The notes beneath the pieces were generated by a model. It searched no databases. It was not told the origin of the DNA and was given only the letters and a program-made list of their open reading frames with translations. The position numbers and the translations under genes are program-made. Of a stretch of 64,000 nucleotides of DNA, positions 1 to 9,069 are shown in pieces. Source of the stretch: Clostridium sp. D43t1_170807_H7 (GTDB taxonomy: Bacteria > Bacillota > Clostridia > Clostridiales > Clostridiaceae); the NCBI RefSeq assembly GCF_015555905.1, contig NZ_JADNLK010000006.1:86868-150867 (forward strand). Reading direction: 5' to 3'. The number at the start of each line of letters is the position of its first letter. Position 1 is the stretch's first letter.

Positions 1-781
1 GTTATATCTTTTAACTACTAATATAGATTTCAATGATGCATATAGACTGGGATATTCTAGAGTAGGGTGTTGGTGTTGTCCTAATAATAGTTCATGGGCA
101 CAATATTTAGCTAAAATTTATATGCCAGAGCAAGCAGATGCTTGGAGAAATCAATTAGTTAAGTTTGCTAAAAGGATAGGAAAACCAGATCCAGAAGTAT
201 ACGTTGATGAAGGTAGTTGGAAGGCTAGACAAGGTGGAAATGGTGTTGAATATAGTAGTAATATATTTGTTTCATTTAAACCATGTGCAAATGAAAATGA
301 AAGCTTTAACTATGAATTAAACAAGCCTATTACTGAAGAATTATATGAATTTTTCAAACCTTTTGGTTGGATAAATAAAGAAATGGGAAATGAAAGATTA
401 GGACAAGTTTATGTAGTTGATAGGATAGGAAATCCTATTATTAGGCTACAGGGGAAAATTGGAAGCAGGCAGTTGAAGATAACAGCTTTAAAAGTTCCAC
501 TAGGAAAAGCGAGAAGTCTAAAAGAAGTTAAAATGAAAATAGATTGTCAATTAACTAAATATCAAATGTGCTTGGGATGTTTAGGATGTGAAAGTGCATG
601 TAAACATGATGCTATTATTGTTAAAAAACCAGCACATAAAAATGAATTAATATTAAATAAAGTTAATGACACATATAGGATAATAGATGAAAAATGTGTG
701 AGATGTGGAGAGTGTATAAATCATTTTGATGGTGGTTGTTACATGAGGAAGGTTCTTATAACAAAAAGAGGTGACAGTTAA
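1..781 (+). CDS. DndC-like PAPS-reductase family protein with C-terminal Fe-S domain (5' end outside window)
   Basis: The frame is open from base 2 through the first ATG at 122, so the gene starts upstream of the window and 122 is not its start. The visible part carries GCWCCPNNSSW (bases 68-100), typical of PAPS-reductase/DndC-like ATP-pyrophosphatase enzymes that activate or transfer sulfur. The tail has two cysteine clusters, CLGCLGCESACKHDAI (about 570-615) and CVRCGECINHFDGGC (about 695-741), resembling a ferredoxin-type 4Fe-4S domain. The TAA overlaps the next ATG (TAATG), indicating translational coupling. A cysteine desulfurase and a DndD-like ATPase lie downstream in the same operon. 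From that I infer a role as the sulfur-transfer component of a DNA phosphorothioation-type system. The catalytic N-terminal domain cannot be seen, so another sulfur or nucleotide chemistry remains possible. Confidence 0.75.
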   Translation, partial: LYLLTTNIDFNDAYRLGYSRVGCWCCPNNSSWAQYLAKIYMPEQADAWRNQLVKFAKRIGKPDPEVYVDEGSWKARQGGNGVEYSSNIFVSFKPCANENESFNYELNKPITEELYEFFKPFGWINKEMGNERLGQVYVVDRIGNPIIRLQGKIGSRQLKITALKVPLGKARSLKEVKMKIDCQLTKYQMCLGCLGCESACKHDAIIVKKPAHKNELILNKVNDTYRIIDEKCVRCGECINHFDGGCYMRKVLITKRGDS

Positions 782-1671
782 TGAGTAATACTAAAATTAA
801 GATAAGAGGACATGAAAGTTTTTATATTAGAGAAGGGTGGTTAAGAAAAGGAACAATTGCAATTAAGGAAGATCCGTATCTTCTTTCAAATTTACAAGTC
901 GCTATAGACAAGCTAGGAGTAGGATCAGCAATGGTAAAGTCAATTAGGTATTGGCTACAAGCTATTGGATTAACAATTGAAAAAAGGGGAGATAAAGGAA
1001 AGAGATATCAAGTTTTATCTAAAGATTTTGGAGATATATTAGTTAAAAGAGACCCTTATTTTGAAGATTTAGGTACATTATATTTATTACATTATAAATT
1101 AATTACAAATAAAGAATTAGCAACTATATGGAATTTGTTTTTTAATAAAATAAAATCTACGGAAATGAGTAAGCATCAAATGGAAGAGGCAATAAAGCAA
1201 TTAATATTAAATATAGATCCAGAACATGCTATTTCTTCAAGATCATTAAGTGATGATTGTAATTGTATAATTAAAACTTATTTTGCAGAGAAGAATGATT
1301 TTAAAAATCCAGAAGATAATTTAATTTGTCCTTTTTCAGATTTAGGATTGATAAAAAAGGTAAACGTAAGAGGAAAAGAAGAGGTAATATATAAAATAAA
1401 ACCAGATAAGAATAAGTTAGATAGATTAATTGTACTATATGTAATTATGGATAATTTAGGATTAGAAACAGCCACTTCTATCAAAAATTTAATAGAAGAT
1501 GAAAATAATATAGGAAAAGTTTTTAATTTAGATAAAAATTCTATAAACAGTTATGTAGATAAATTAGAAGATGAAGGATATATAAGAGTAAATAGAACAG
1601 CAGGACTTAATACTATCTATCCTACAGATCTAGCAGTAAATATTTTAAATAAATATTATTCAGAAGTTTAG
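781..1671 (+). CDS. DUF4007 family protein
   Basis: The 296-residue protein has the hallmarks of DUF4007: GHESFYIREGWL at residues 10-21, LGVGSAMVKSIRYW at 45-58 and DPYFEDLGTLYLLHY at 91-105. The C-terminal third (NSINSYVDKLEDEGYIRVNR) looks like a winged helix, so DNA binding is plausible. From general knowledge, DUF4007 genes often sit beside phosphorothioation/defence genes in bacteria and archaea; their biochemical role is not established. It overlaps the DndC-like gene by one base and is followed after 14 bases by the giant ATPase, so the two probably act together. A second DUF4007-like/ATPase pair lies at the other end of the operon. Confidence 0.75.
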   Translation: MSNTKIKIRGHESFYIREGWLRKGTIAIKEDPYLLSNLQVAIDKLGVGSAMVKSIRYWLQAIGLTIEKRGDKGKRYQVLSKDFGDILVKRDPYFEDLGTLYLLHYKLITNKELATIWNLFFNKIKSTEMSKHQMEEAIKQLILNIDPEHAISSRSLSDDCNCIIKTYFAEKNDFKNPEDNLICPFSDLGLIKKVNVRGKEEVIYKIKPDKNKLDRLIVLYVIMDNLGLETATSIKNLIEDENNIGKVFNLDKNSINSYVDKLEDEGYIRVNRTAGLNTIYPTDLAVNILNKYYSEV

Positions 1672-1685
1672 GAGAGTGTAACTAG

Positions 1686-4600
1686 ATGAAATATGCTGAT
1701 TTTATTAAAGGAAATGAAGGATTTCAGTATTCAATTAATATTCAATACGATTTAATGAATATTAATAAAATAAAAGGATATATTCCAACGAGGAAATCTG
1801 TAGAAATTTTAAAAGAATATTTATTAAATAATGTTGTTGATGGTAGAGATAAAGCTACAGTTTTAATTGGACCTTATGGGAAGGGTAAAAGTCATTTACT
1901 ATTAGTGTTATTAGGATTAATGTGTGGAGATAATGAGATAAAAGAATTAGAAGTTTTAGTTGATAAGGTAAAAGCTATAGATAACACTTGCTCAGAACTT
2001 GCAATGAATGTACTAAAGAATAAAAAGTATTTACCTATAGTTATTAACTTTAATTCAGGAGATTTAAATCAAGCTTTTTTAATTGCACTAAATCAATCTC
2101 TTAAAAATCAAGGTATTGAAGATGTACTTCCAAATACATATTTTGATTCAGCTTTAAGTGTGTTAGAAGGATGGGAAAAATACGATCAAACAATAAACGT
2201 AGTTAAAGAATTAATTAAAGCTAAATCTAATGTAACTTTGGAGGCTTTTAAAAGAAAATTAAAATCATTTAGTACTGATTCATATGAAATATTTAAAGAT
2301 ATATTTAAAGAAATAACTTCAGGTATAGAGTTTAATCCACTTATAAATACAGATGTTGTTAAGCTGTATGAAGAAACAAATCATATATTAAAAGAGAAAT
2401 ATGGATTTGATGGAATAATTATAGTCTTTGATGAGTTTAGTAAATTTATTGAAGCTAGCGCAGGTATAAATAGCGCTATGAATTTAAAAATATTACAAGA
2501 CTTTGCTGAATTAAGTAATAGATCTAAAGATCCTCAAATGCATTTAGTATGTGTTACTCATAAAACAATAAATGAATATATAAGTAAGATTCCACAAGAG
2601 AAAATAGATGCATGGAGAGCTATTGAAGGTAGATTTAAAGAAGTATTATTTAATACAAGTGCACAACAAAATTATGAATTAATAGCAAATGCAATAGTCA
2701 AAGATATAAATAAGGTTAAAGCTATTTTAAAGGATAAAGAATTTATTTCGGATAAGAATATTTGGAGTGCTCAAAGTTTATTTAGCTATGATAACGAAGA
2801 ATATATGAAATATATTCTTGAAGGATGCTTCCCTTTAAATCCATATTCAACATATGCATTACCTATTATAAGTGAAAAAGTTGCTCAAAATGAAAGAACT
2901 TTATTTACTTATTTAAGTAAATATGAGCCAAATTCATTAATCGACTTAGTTAATAATGAAGAGGATTTTGATTTAGTAACAATAGATAAAATTTATGATT
3001 ATTTCGAACCTTTATTTAGAAAAGAGACATTTAATGAAGCAATTCATGATATATGGGTAAAGGCTGATACAGCATTAAAAATTGTATATTCAGAAGAAGC
3101 AAAGAAAATTATTAAAGCTTTAGGAATAATTTATATAGTAAATGATTTTACATCATTGCCTCCAACAGAACAAGTTTTATGTAATGTTTTAAATATAGAA
3201 AAGAAAAAGTTAATAGAGGAAATTGAAAGTTTAAGAAATACAAATGTTTTAGTTCTAAGAAAAAGTAGTGATACATTAGATTTTATACCTTTATCATCAG
3301 TTGATATAAATACTAAGATAACAAATTTAGTTGAAACTAAGTTTAAATCACCTAATATAGCTGATATATATAATGAAATAGTAAATTTAAAATATGTATT
3401 ACCTAAAAGATATAATGATGAATATAAAATGACTAGATTCTTTAAGCGTATTTTTATGACTTTAAATCAAGTTACAGCTTACTTAAGTGCTGAAAAAATA
3501 CTTAATGATTATAATGCAGATGGATTAATAATAGATTTAATAAATGAAGAAAAAGAAGACAATCAAAAAGCTATAGAATGGATTAATAGCATAAATGATA
3601 ACAGAATAATATTAGTTTTACCTAAAGAAGTTATAAATATAAAGCATGATATTTCAGAATATAAGGCAATAGAATTTTTAAAAGCAGATAGTGAATTTTT
3701 AAAAGAGGATTCTGCAATTGAAAGTCAGTTAGATATTTTATTTGATGATATAGTTGAAAAGATAACAACTTATATTAATACAACTTATGATATTTCGTAT
3801 AAAAATAATATAGTTTATATAAATAATAAAAAATATAGTGGATTAAAGCCAAATAAGTTGTCTGCACTTTTATCAGATATATGTAAGGAAAATTTTGAGA
3901 GAACTCCTATAATAAATAATGAACTTATAAATAAAAAGGAAATATCATTACCTATAAAAAAAGCAAGACATAATATTATAGAAATGATATTAGATAACTC
4001 TTATTTAGAATTTGATTATAATAAAAATTCTGCAGAAAGTACGTTATTTAGATCTATGTTAGTGAATAAAGGATTACTTAAAACTAAAGATGATTATAGT
4101 GATGATATACAATTAGTATTAAATGAAATTAAAAAGTTTATTTTAAAATCATCTAATAAAGAAGCTTCATTTAATGAACTATATACTTTATTAACTACTA
4201 ATGAAAATAAAATAGGAATAAGAAAAGGTGTTTTACCTGTTTATTTAGCATTTATATTAAAAGATTATAAAGAAGAAGCTGTAATTTATTTAAGAAGTGG
4301 TAAGAGTAAAAAAGAACTGATTTTAGATTCTTCAATAATAGAAAATATAAATGAAACACCTACGGAGTATTTAATAAAGTTAGAAGAAGGAACTATAGAA
4401 AAAGATATTTATATAAATAATCTATTTGATATGTTTAACAGTTATTTAAATAAACAATCAAATAATAAGTATGTTGATATTATGAATGGGCTGAAAGGAT
4501 GGATGCAATCCTTAAGTTTATATTCTCAAAACCATAAAATCAATATTAAATTAGATGAAGAGATAAGTGATGAAATAGTAAAGTTAAGAAGGGAATTAGT

Positions 4601-5252
4601 AAAATACGACATTAATTATAGAAGCTTTATATTTAACAACATACCTAAATATTTAAATGTAGATTCTTATGAAGAGTGTATTGAAAAATTAAAGGAAATT
4701 AAAAAATATTTAGATGAACATGATGATACAGTTAGAAAATACTTAATATCAGAAACCAATAATATGATTGATGATAAGTATACGGGAACATTATCAGGAA
4801 ACTTAAATAAGTGGTATAGAGGATTATCAGAAGAACAAAAATGCCATTTATATGATTCTGAAACTAATGAGTTTTTAAGATTAATAGAAAAAACTACTAA
4901 TAATGATATTGATATAATAAATAATTTAGCATATATTTTCTCTAATTTATCAATAGAAGATTGGAATGATAATTGTGTAGATATTTATTTAAAAGGCATT
5001 AAAAATAGTAAAGAAACTATAGAAAATTATGAAGTATCATCTGATATAGATGATACTGATGGAGTAATAAAAATAGTTTTTGAAAATAATGATTCGGAAT
5101 TAGTAGAGAAAACATTTAATAAGACAGAAATATCACCAATAGGAAGCACTTTATTTAATGCAATAGAAGAAGTTGTAGATGAATACGGAAGTTCTATAGA
5201 TGATAATGAAAAAAGAAATATTTTAATGGAAATTTTGTCAAAGTATATTTAG
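1686..5252 (+). CDS. Giant P-loop ATPase of the defence operon (1188 aa)
   Basis: The Walker A is GPYGKGKSH at residues 62-70 and the Walker B is IIIVFDEFSKF at about 245-255, followed by a probable sensor strand (HLVCVTHKT). The remaining ~850 residues are helical and unrecognised. The arrangement of an N-terminal AAA+ module with a long C-terminal region recalls the large ATPases of BREX (BrxC/PglY) and of other defence islands, but I cannot place it in a named family. The ATG at 1686 follows GGAGAGTG about 8 bases upstream. Its partner is probably the preceding DUF4007 protein. A likely role is a DNA- or phage-sensing motor in the interference arm; this is inference from context. Confidence 0.65.
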   Translation: MKYADFIKGNEGFQYSINIQYDLMNINKIKGYIPTRKSVEILKEYLLNNVVDGRDKATVLIGPYGKGKSHLLLVLLGLMCGDNEIKELEVLVDKVKAIDNTCSELAMNVLKNKKYLPIVINFNSGDLNQAFLIALNQSLKNQGIEDVLPNTYFDSALSVLEGWEKYDQTINVVKELIKAKSNVTLEAFKRKLKSFSTDSYEIFKDIFKEITSGIEFNPLINTDVVKLYEETNHILKEKYGFDGIIIVFDEFSKFIEASAGINSAMNLKILQDFAELSNRSKDPQMHLVCVTHKTINEYISKIPQEKIDAWRAIEGRFKEVLFNTSAQQNYELIANAIVKDINKVKAILKDKEFISDKNIWSAQSLFSYDNEEYMKYILEGCFPLNPYSTYALPIISEKVAQNERTLFTYLSKYEPNSLIDLVNNEEDFDLVTIDKIYDYFEPLFRKETFNEAIHDIWVKADTALKIVYSEEAKKIIKALGIIYIVNDFTSLPPTEQVLCNVLNIEKKKLIEEIESLRNTNVLVLRKSSDTLDFIPLSSVDINTKITNLVETKFKSPNIADIYNEIVNLKYVLPKRYNDEYKMTRFFKRIFMTLNQVTAYLSAEKILNDYNADGLIIDLINEEKEDNQKAIEWINSINDNRIILVLPKEVINIKHDISEYKAIEFLKADSEFLKEDSAIESQLDILFDDIVEKITTYINTTYDISYKNNIVYINNKKYSGLKPNKLSALLSDICKENFERTPIINNELINKKEISLPIKKARHNIIEMILDNSYLEFDYNKNSAESTLFRSMLVNKGLLKTKDDYSDDIQLVLNEIKKFILKSSNKEASFNELYTLLTTNENKIGIRKGVLPVYLAFILKDYKEEAVIYLRSGKSKKELILDSSIIENINETPTEYLIKLEEGTIEKDIYINNLFDMFNSYLNKQSNNKYVDIMNGLKGWMQSLSLYSQNHKINIKLDEEISDEIVKLRRELVKYDINYRSFIFNNIPKYLNVDSYEECIEKLKEIKKYLDEHDDTVRKYLISETNNMIDDKYTGTLSGNLNKWYRGLSEEQKCHLYDSETNEFLRLIEKTTNNDIDIINNLAYIFSNLSIEDWNDNCVDIYLKGIKNSKETIENYEVSSDIDDTDGVIKIVFENNDSELVEKTFNKTEISPIGSTLFNAIEEVVDEYGSSIDDNEKRNILMEILSKYI

Positions 5253-5257
5253 AAAAG

Positions 5258-5278
5258 AAGAGGGGGTTAACCCCTCTT
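5258..5278 (+). other. Intra-operon GC-rich hairpin
   Basis: A stem AAGAGGGG/CCCCTCTT with a short GTTAA loop lies between the ATPase stop and the desulfurase start. No U-tract follows, so it is not a standard terminator. It could be an RNA-processing or stability element, or a partial attenuator lowering expression of the downstream genes. Confidence 0.45.
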
Positions 5279-5297
5279 TGGCGCAAAGGGAGTAATA

Positions 5298-6470
5298 ATG
5301 AACAAACAAATATATTTAGATAATGCAGCAACAACATTTCCAAAGCCAGAAGTTGTTTATAAGGCAGTGGATAAATTTTTAAGAGAAGAGTGTGTTAATG
5401 CAGGAAGAGGATCTTATAAATTAGCTCAAAATGCAACTAACTTAATAGATGAAACGAGAAGACTATTATTAGAACTAATAAATTCAAAGAAAAATGATAA
5501 AGTGATATTTACACCATCAGCTACTATAGCAATTAATCAAATTTTGAGAGGATTAAATTGGAATGAAATAAAGAATGTTTATGTTTCTCCATTTGAACAT
5601 AATGCAATAATGAGAACATTACATTCATTACAAAAGTTAAATGATTTTAATATAAATATAATACCATTTGATAATATAACTTTTGCTTTAAATGAAGAAG
5701 AACTTAGAATAATGTATTCTAAAAAAAATCCAGATTTAGTAATTATGTCACATGTTAGCAATGTTACAGGATATATATTACCAATAAAAATATGTCATGA
5801 ATTAGGAAAGAAATATAATCCTATAAATATTGTTGATTGTGCTCAATCTTTAGGAATAGTAAATGTAAATATTGAAGAAGATTTTTCAGAATGTGATTTT
5901 ATAGTTTTTGCAGGTCATAAGTCATTATATGGAGTATTTGGCTTAGGCGGATTTATTGAATTAAATGATAAGATTAAATTAACTGAAGTAATAACAGGAG
6001 GAACAGGATCAGATTCTACTAATTTAGATATGCCTACTGAAAATGAAATGTTTTTTGAGGCTGGTAGTTATAATATGTATTCTATAGCTGGATTAAATGC
6101 AGCATTAAAATGGATTAAAGAAACTGGATGTGATGAAGTATATTCTCATGAAAAGAAATTAACAACTGAATTAATTTCTAAATTAGAAGAAATTGAAGGA
6201 ATAGAAATTTATATACCTGAAAATCTTGATAATCATATAGGAGTTGTTTCGTTTAATTTAAGTGATTATTTGCCTGAAGATGTGGGGAGAATTTTAGGAG
6301 ATGAATATGATATAGCTGTGAGAACAGGATATCATTGTGCTCCATTAATAGGAGAGTTTTTAGATGGTAATGCCATTAATGGAACAGTAAGATTGAGTGT
6401 TGGATATTTTAATAATATAGATGAAATTAAAGAAGCTGTAAAAGCGATAGAAGAAATTATGGAGGGATAA
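5298..6470 (+). CDS. Cysteine desulfurase (class V aminotransferase, DndA/IscS-like)
   Basis: This 390-residue PLP enzyme begins with YLDNAATTFPKP, the typical N-terminus of group II NifS/CsdA-like desulfurases. The PLP lysine lies in GHKSLYG (K208) and the catalytic cysteine in RTGYHCAPL (C347). The family removes sulfur from L-cysteine to give alanine and an enzyme persulfide. Its position between the giant ATPase and the PC4-like gene, with a DndC-like gene upstream and a DndD-like gene downstream, suggests it is the dedicated sulfur donor (DndA role) of the operon. A general Fe-S or selenium role is less likely here, since no iscU or sufBCD partner is adjacent. Confidence 0.88.
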   Translation: MNKQIYLDNAATTFPKPEVVYKAVDKFLREECVNAGRGSYKLAQNATNLIDETRRLLLELINSKKNDKVIFTPSATIAINQILRGLNWNEIKNVYVSPFEHNAIMRTLHSLQKLNDFNINIIPFDNITFALNEEELRIMYSKKNPDLVIMSHVSNVTGYILPIKICHELGKKYNPINIVDCAQSLGIVNVNIEEDFSECDFIVFAGHKSLYGVFGLGGFIELNDKIKLTEVITGGTGSDSTNLDMPTENEMFFEAGSYNMYSIAGLNAALKWIKETGCDEVYSHEKKLTTELISKLEEIEGIEIYIPENLDNHIGVVSFNLSDYLPEDVGRILGDEYDIAVRTGYHCAPLIGEFLDGNAINGTVRLSVGYFNNIDEIKEAVKAIEEIMEG

Positions 6471-6477
6471 TTAGTTT

Positions 6478-6768
6478 ATGAGTTTAGAAAAATTAATTGA
6501 AGATGCATTAGATAATAAGGAGGTTGTAAATAAAAATACTGTTAAGGCTCAAGAAGTAAAATATGAGATAGTAAAAGAATTAGTAAAAATTGAGGTTAGT
6601 AAAAACTGGGATATTGTTATGGGATTAGTAAAATGGGGTGATAAAGATCCTAAGTATGAAATTAGAAGATGGAAAAAAGATGGAACAGCTGGGAAGGGAG
6701 TAACTTTTACAGAGAATCAACTTAAGGAGTTTATAAAAATTATAAAAGAAACAGATTTTAATTTATAG
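6478..6768 (+). CDS. PC4/YdbC-like single-stranded DNA-binding protein
   Basis: The 96-residue protein ends in a module with a YdbC/PC4-like pattern: KWGDKDPKYEIRRWKKDG (about 49-66), then GKGVTFTENQLKEFIKII. The bacterial YdbC and eukaryotic PC4/p15 folds bind single-stranded DNA as dimers. The first ~35 residues are a charged extension. It starts 7 bases after the desulfurase stop and ends 8 bases before the helicase, so it is firmly inside the operon. It may help melt or hold DNA for sulfur insertion, or load the adjacent helicase; both ideas are inference. DndE is also a small DNA-binding protein, but this sequence does not look like DndE. Confidence 0.65.
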   Translation: MSLEKLIEDALDNKEVVNKNTVKAQEVKYEIVKELVKIEVSKNWDIVMGLVKWGDKDPKYEIRRWKKDGTAGKGVTFTENQLKEFIKIIKETDFNL

Positions 6769-6776
6769 GAGGGAAT

Positions 6777-8903
6777 ATGTCTTTAAGTGATTGTAGTTTT
6801 GATATTCAATATCGTTCAGATAATATAAATAAAATGATTAATGAATTTTATAATCCAGCATTATCACAAGCAATAGAATATAAAAGAGCAGTTGGTTTTT
6901 TTTCGAGTACATCATTAGCAATCATTGCAACAGGATTATCTAATCTTATATGTAATGAAGGTAGTATGAAATTAATTATATCTCAAAGGCTTAGCAAGGA
7001 AGATGCAGAAGCAATAGAAAAGGGATATAAAAGTCGTAATAATATTATAGAAGAAAAGCTGATTGAAGAATTTAATTATAAAAAAAGTGATTTAGAAAAA
7101 GAAAGATACAATTACTTAGCACATTTAATTGCAAATAATAAGTTAGATATTAAGGTAGCTATAATTGAGGATTATAAAGATATTGCAATATATCATGAAA
7201 AAATAGGAATTATTAAAGATAAATTTAATAATAGCCTTGCATTTTCAGGATCACTAAATGAATCAGGAACTGCATATTCATTAAATTTTGAATCTATAGA
7301 TGTATATTGTTCATGGGTAAATGAAATTGATAAGAAACGAACTATGCAGAAAGAAAAAGATTTTGATGAAATGTGGGAAAATAGAACTAAAAGATTAAAA
7401 ATATATGATTTTCCAAGTGCAGTAAAAGAAAAGATATTAGAATATAAAAAGGATGAAATAATTCCAGAGGAACGATTTAATAATACTAATAAAATTAAGG
7501 AAGAAGATAATGAATCACCACAAATTCCTAAATGGCTAAGCTTAAGAGAATATCAAAAAGAAGCAATTAAATCCTGGAGAGAAAATGGTTTTAAAGGGCT
7601 TTTTAATATGGCAACAGGAACAGGAAAAACCTTAACTGCTTTAGCATCAATAGTAGAATTAACTAAATGCAAATGTTATGAAAATATATTGATAATTATT
7701 GTTTGTCCATATACTCATTTAGTAGAGCAATGGAAAGAAGATATAGTAGAATTTAATATCAATCCTATAATTGCTTATTCAGATTATAGATATAAATATT
7801 GGGATGATGAATTAGATAAATTAATAAGGAGATTAAAGTTAGGTATAGTAAAAACAGGTTGTGTAGTAACTACAAATACAACATATAAGAGTAGTAAGTT
7901 TCAAAATGAAATATTAAAAATGGGTGATAATGTATTAATTGTAATAGATGAGGCACATAATGCGGGAGCTGAACAATTTTCTAAGTATTTATGCGAAAAT
8001 TTTAAATATAGATTAGCATTATCAGCTACACCAGAAAGACATAATGATGATGTAGGTACAAATAGTATATTCAAGTATTTTGAAAAGGAGGTTTTTACAT
8101 TTCCATTAGAAAAAGCAATAAGGGAAGGGTATTTAACAAGATATTTTTATTATCCACAAATTATTTATTTAACAGAGGAAGAGAGAAATGAGTATTTAAA
8201 AATAAGTAAACAAATAGCTAAATTTATTGATAGTAATGGAAATATGAAAAGTAGTAAAATACTTGAAATGTTATTAATTAAAAGAGCACGTATTATAGCT
8301 GGTGCAGAAAATAAAATTGTAATGCTTAAAGAACTGATGAAAGATAAAACAAATAGCAATTATAACTTAATATATTGTGGAGCTACAGAAACTAAAGATA
8401 GTGAAAGTGATGAATTATCAAAACAAATTACTACAGTCACAAAATTGTTAGGAAATGATTTAAATATGAAGGTTGCAAAGTTTACTGCTGAAGAGACTAT
8501 GGATGAGAGGAAAGATATTATTAATAAATTTTCTAATGGTATAGATTTGCAAGCAATTGTAGCTATTAAATGTTTAGATGAAGGGGTTAATATTCCTGCT
8601 ATAAGAAATGCATTTATTTTAGCAAGTACAAGTAATCCTAGGGAGTTTATACAACGAAGAGGTAGGGTGTTAAGAAAGTATAAGGGAAAGGATTTTGCAT
8701 ATATTTATGACTTTATAACATTACCAAGAAAAGAAAACGAAATATATTCTGCATCTGATAATGAGCTGAAAAATGATTTAACTTTAATAAAAAGGGAACT
8801 TATTAGGGCTAAGGAATTTGCCAGCTTAGCGGAAAATAAATATAGATCAATGAAAAAGATAGATGAAATTTTAAATTATTATAATAATTTGGTTTTAGAT
8901 TAG
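6777..8903 (+). CDS. PLD-domain/SF2 helicase fusion
   Basis: The 708-residue protein has an N-terminal phospholipase-D-type domain, with one HKD-like motif (YHEKIGIIKD, about 139-148, then GSLNESGTA and NFESIDVY). This is followed by a superfamily 2 helicase: Walker A MATGTGKT (about 277-284), VIDEAHN (about 390), LSATP, and motif VI QRRGRVLRK (about 625). PLD-helicase fusions of this kind are common in defence islands, where the PLD domain can be a nuclease or a DNA-end grip. Only one HKD copy is visible, so activity would need dimerisation. In this operon it is a strong candidate effector. RBS GGAGGG lies 5 bases before the ATG. Confidence 0.82.
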   Translation: MSLSDCSFDIQYRSDNINKMINEFYNPALSQAIEYKRAVGFFSSTSLAIIATGLSNLICNEGSMKLIISQRLSKEDAEAIEKGYKSRNNIIEEKLIEEFNYKKSDLEKERYNYLAHLIANNKLDIKVAIIEDYKDIAIYHEKIGIIKDKFNNSLAFSGSLNESGTAYSLNFESIDVYCSWVNEIDKKRTMQKEKDFDEMWENRTKRLKIYDFPSAVKEKILEYKKDEIIPEERFNNTNKIKEEDNESPQIPKWLSLREYQKEAIKSWRENGFKGLFNMATGTGKTLTALASIVELTKCKCYENILIIIVCPYTHLVEQWKEDIVEFNINPIIAYSDYRYKYWDDELDKLIRRLKLGIVKTGCVVTTNTTYKSSKFQNEILKMGDNVLIVIDEAHNAGAEQFSKYLCENFKYRLALSATPERHNDDVGTNSIFKYFEKEVFTFPLEKAIREGYLTRYFYYPQIIYLTEEERNEYLKISKQIAKFIDSNGNMKSSKILEMLLIKRARIIAGAENKIVMLKELMKDKTNSNYNLIYCGATETKDSESDELSKQITTVTKLLGNDLNMKVAKFTAEETMDERKDIINKFSNGIDLQAIVAIKCLDEGVNIPAIRNAFILASTSNPREFIQRRGRVLRKYKGKDFAYIYDFITLPRKENEIYSASDNELKNDLTLIKRELIRAKEFASLAENKYRSMKKIDEILNYYNNLVLD

Positions 8904-8913
8904 GGGGTAAGGT

Positions 8914-9069
8914 ATGGGTAATATAAATAAAGATGTTATAAAAAATTTAATTGTTAAAGTTATTACAAAAGAAAAAGAATTTTTAAATGAAAAGGGTATG
9001 ACTGAGACTCAAAAGGTAAAATGTTTAAAAGATATTATTGAAGAAGAGGTTAATGAATATGATAATTAA
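8914..9069 (+). CDS. Small 51-aa protein between helicase and DndD-like genes
   Basis: The ATG at 8914 follows GGGGGTAAGGT. The frame runs to a TAA at 9067-9069 and encodes 51 residues, charged and predicted helical (MGNINKDVIKNLIVKVI at the start, DIIEEEVNEYDN at the end). It overlaps the start of the DndD-like gene by 11 bases, a coupling arrangement typical of real operon members. I do not recognise a family. It could be a small subunit or adaptor of the DndD-like ATPase. Confidence 0.5.
   Translation: MGNINKDVIKNLIVKVITKEKEFLNEKGMTETQKVKCLKDIIEEEVNEYDN

Noticed and set aside
122..781. A complete 219-aa gene starting at ATG 122
   Set aside because: The frame is open to the window edge and GCWCCPNNSSW lies upstream of the ATG, so this is an internal methionine.
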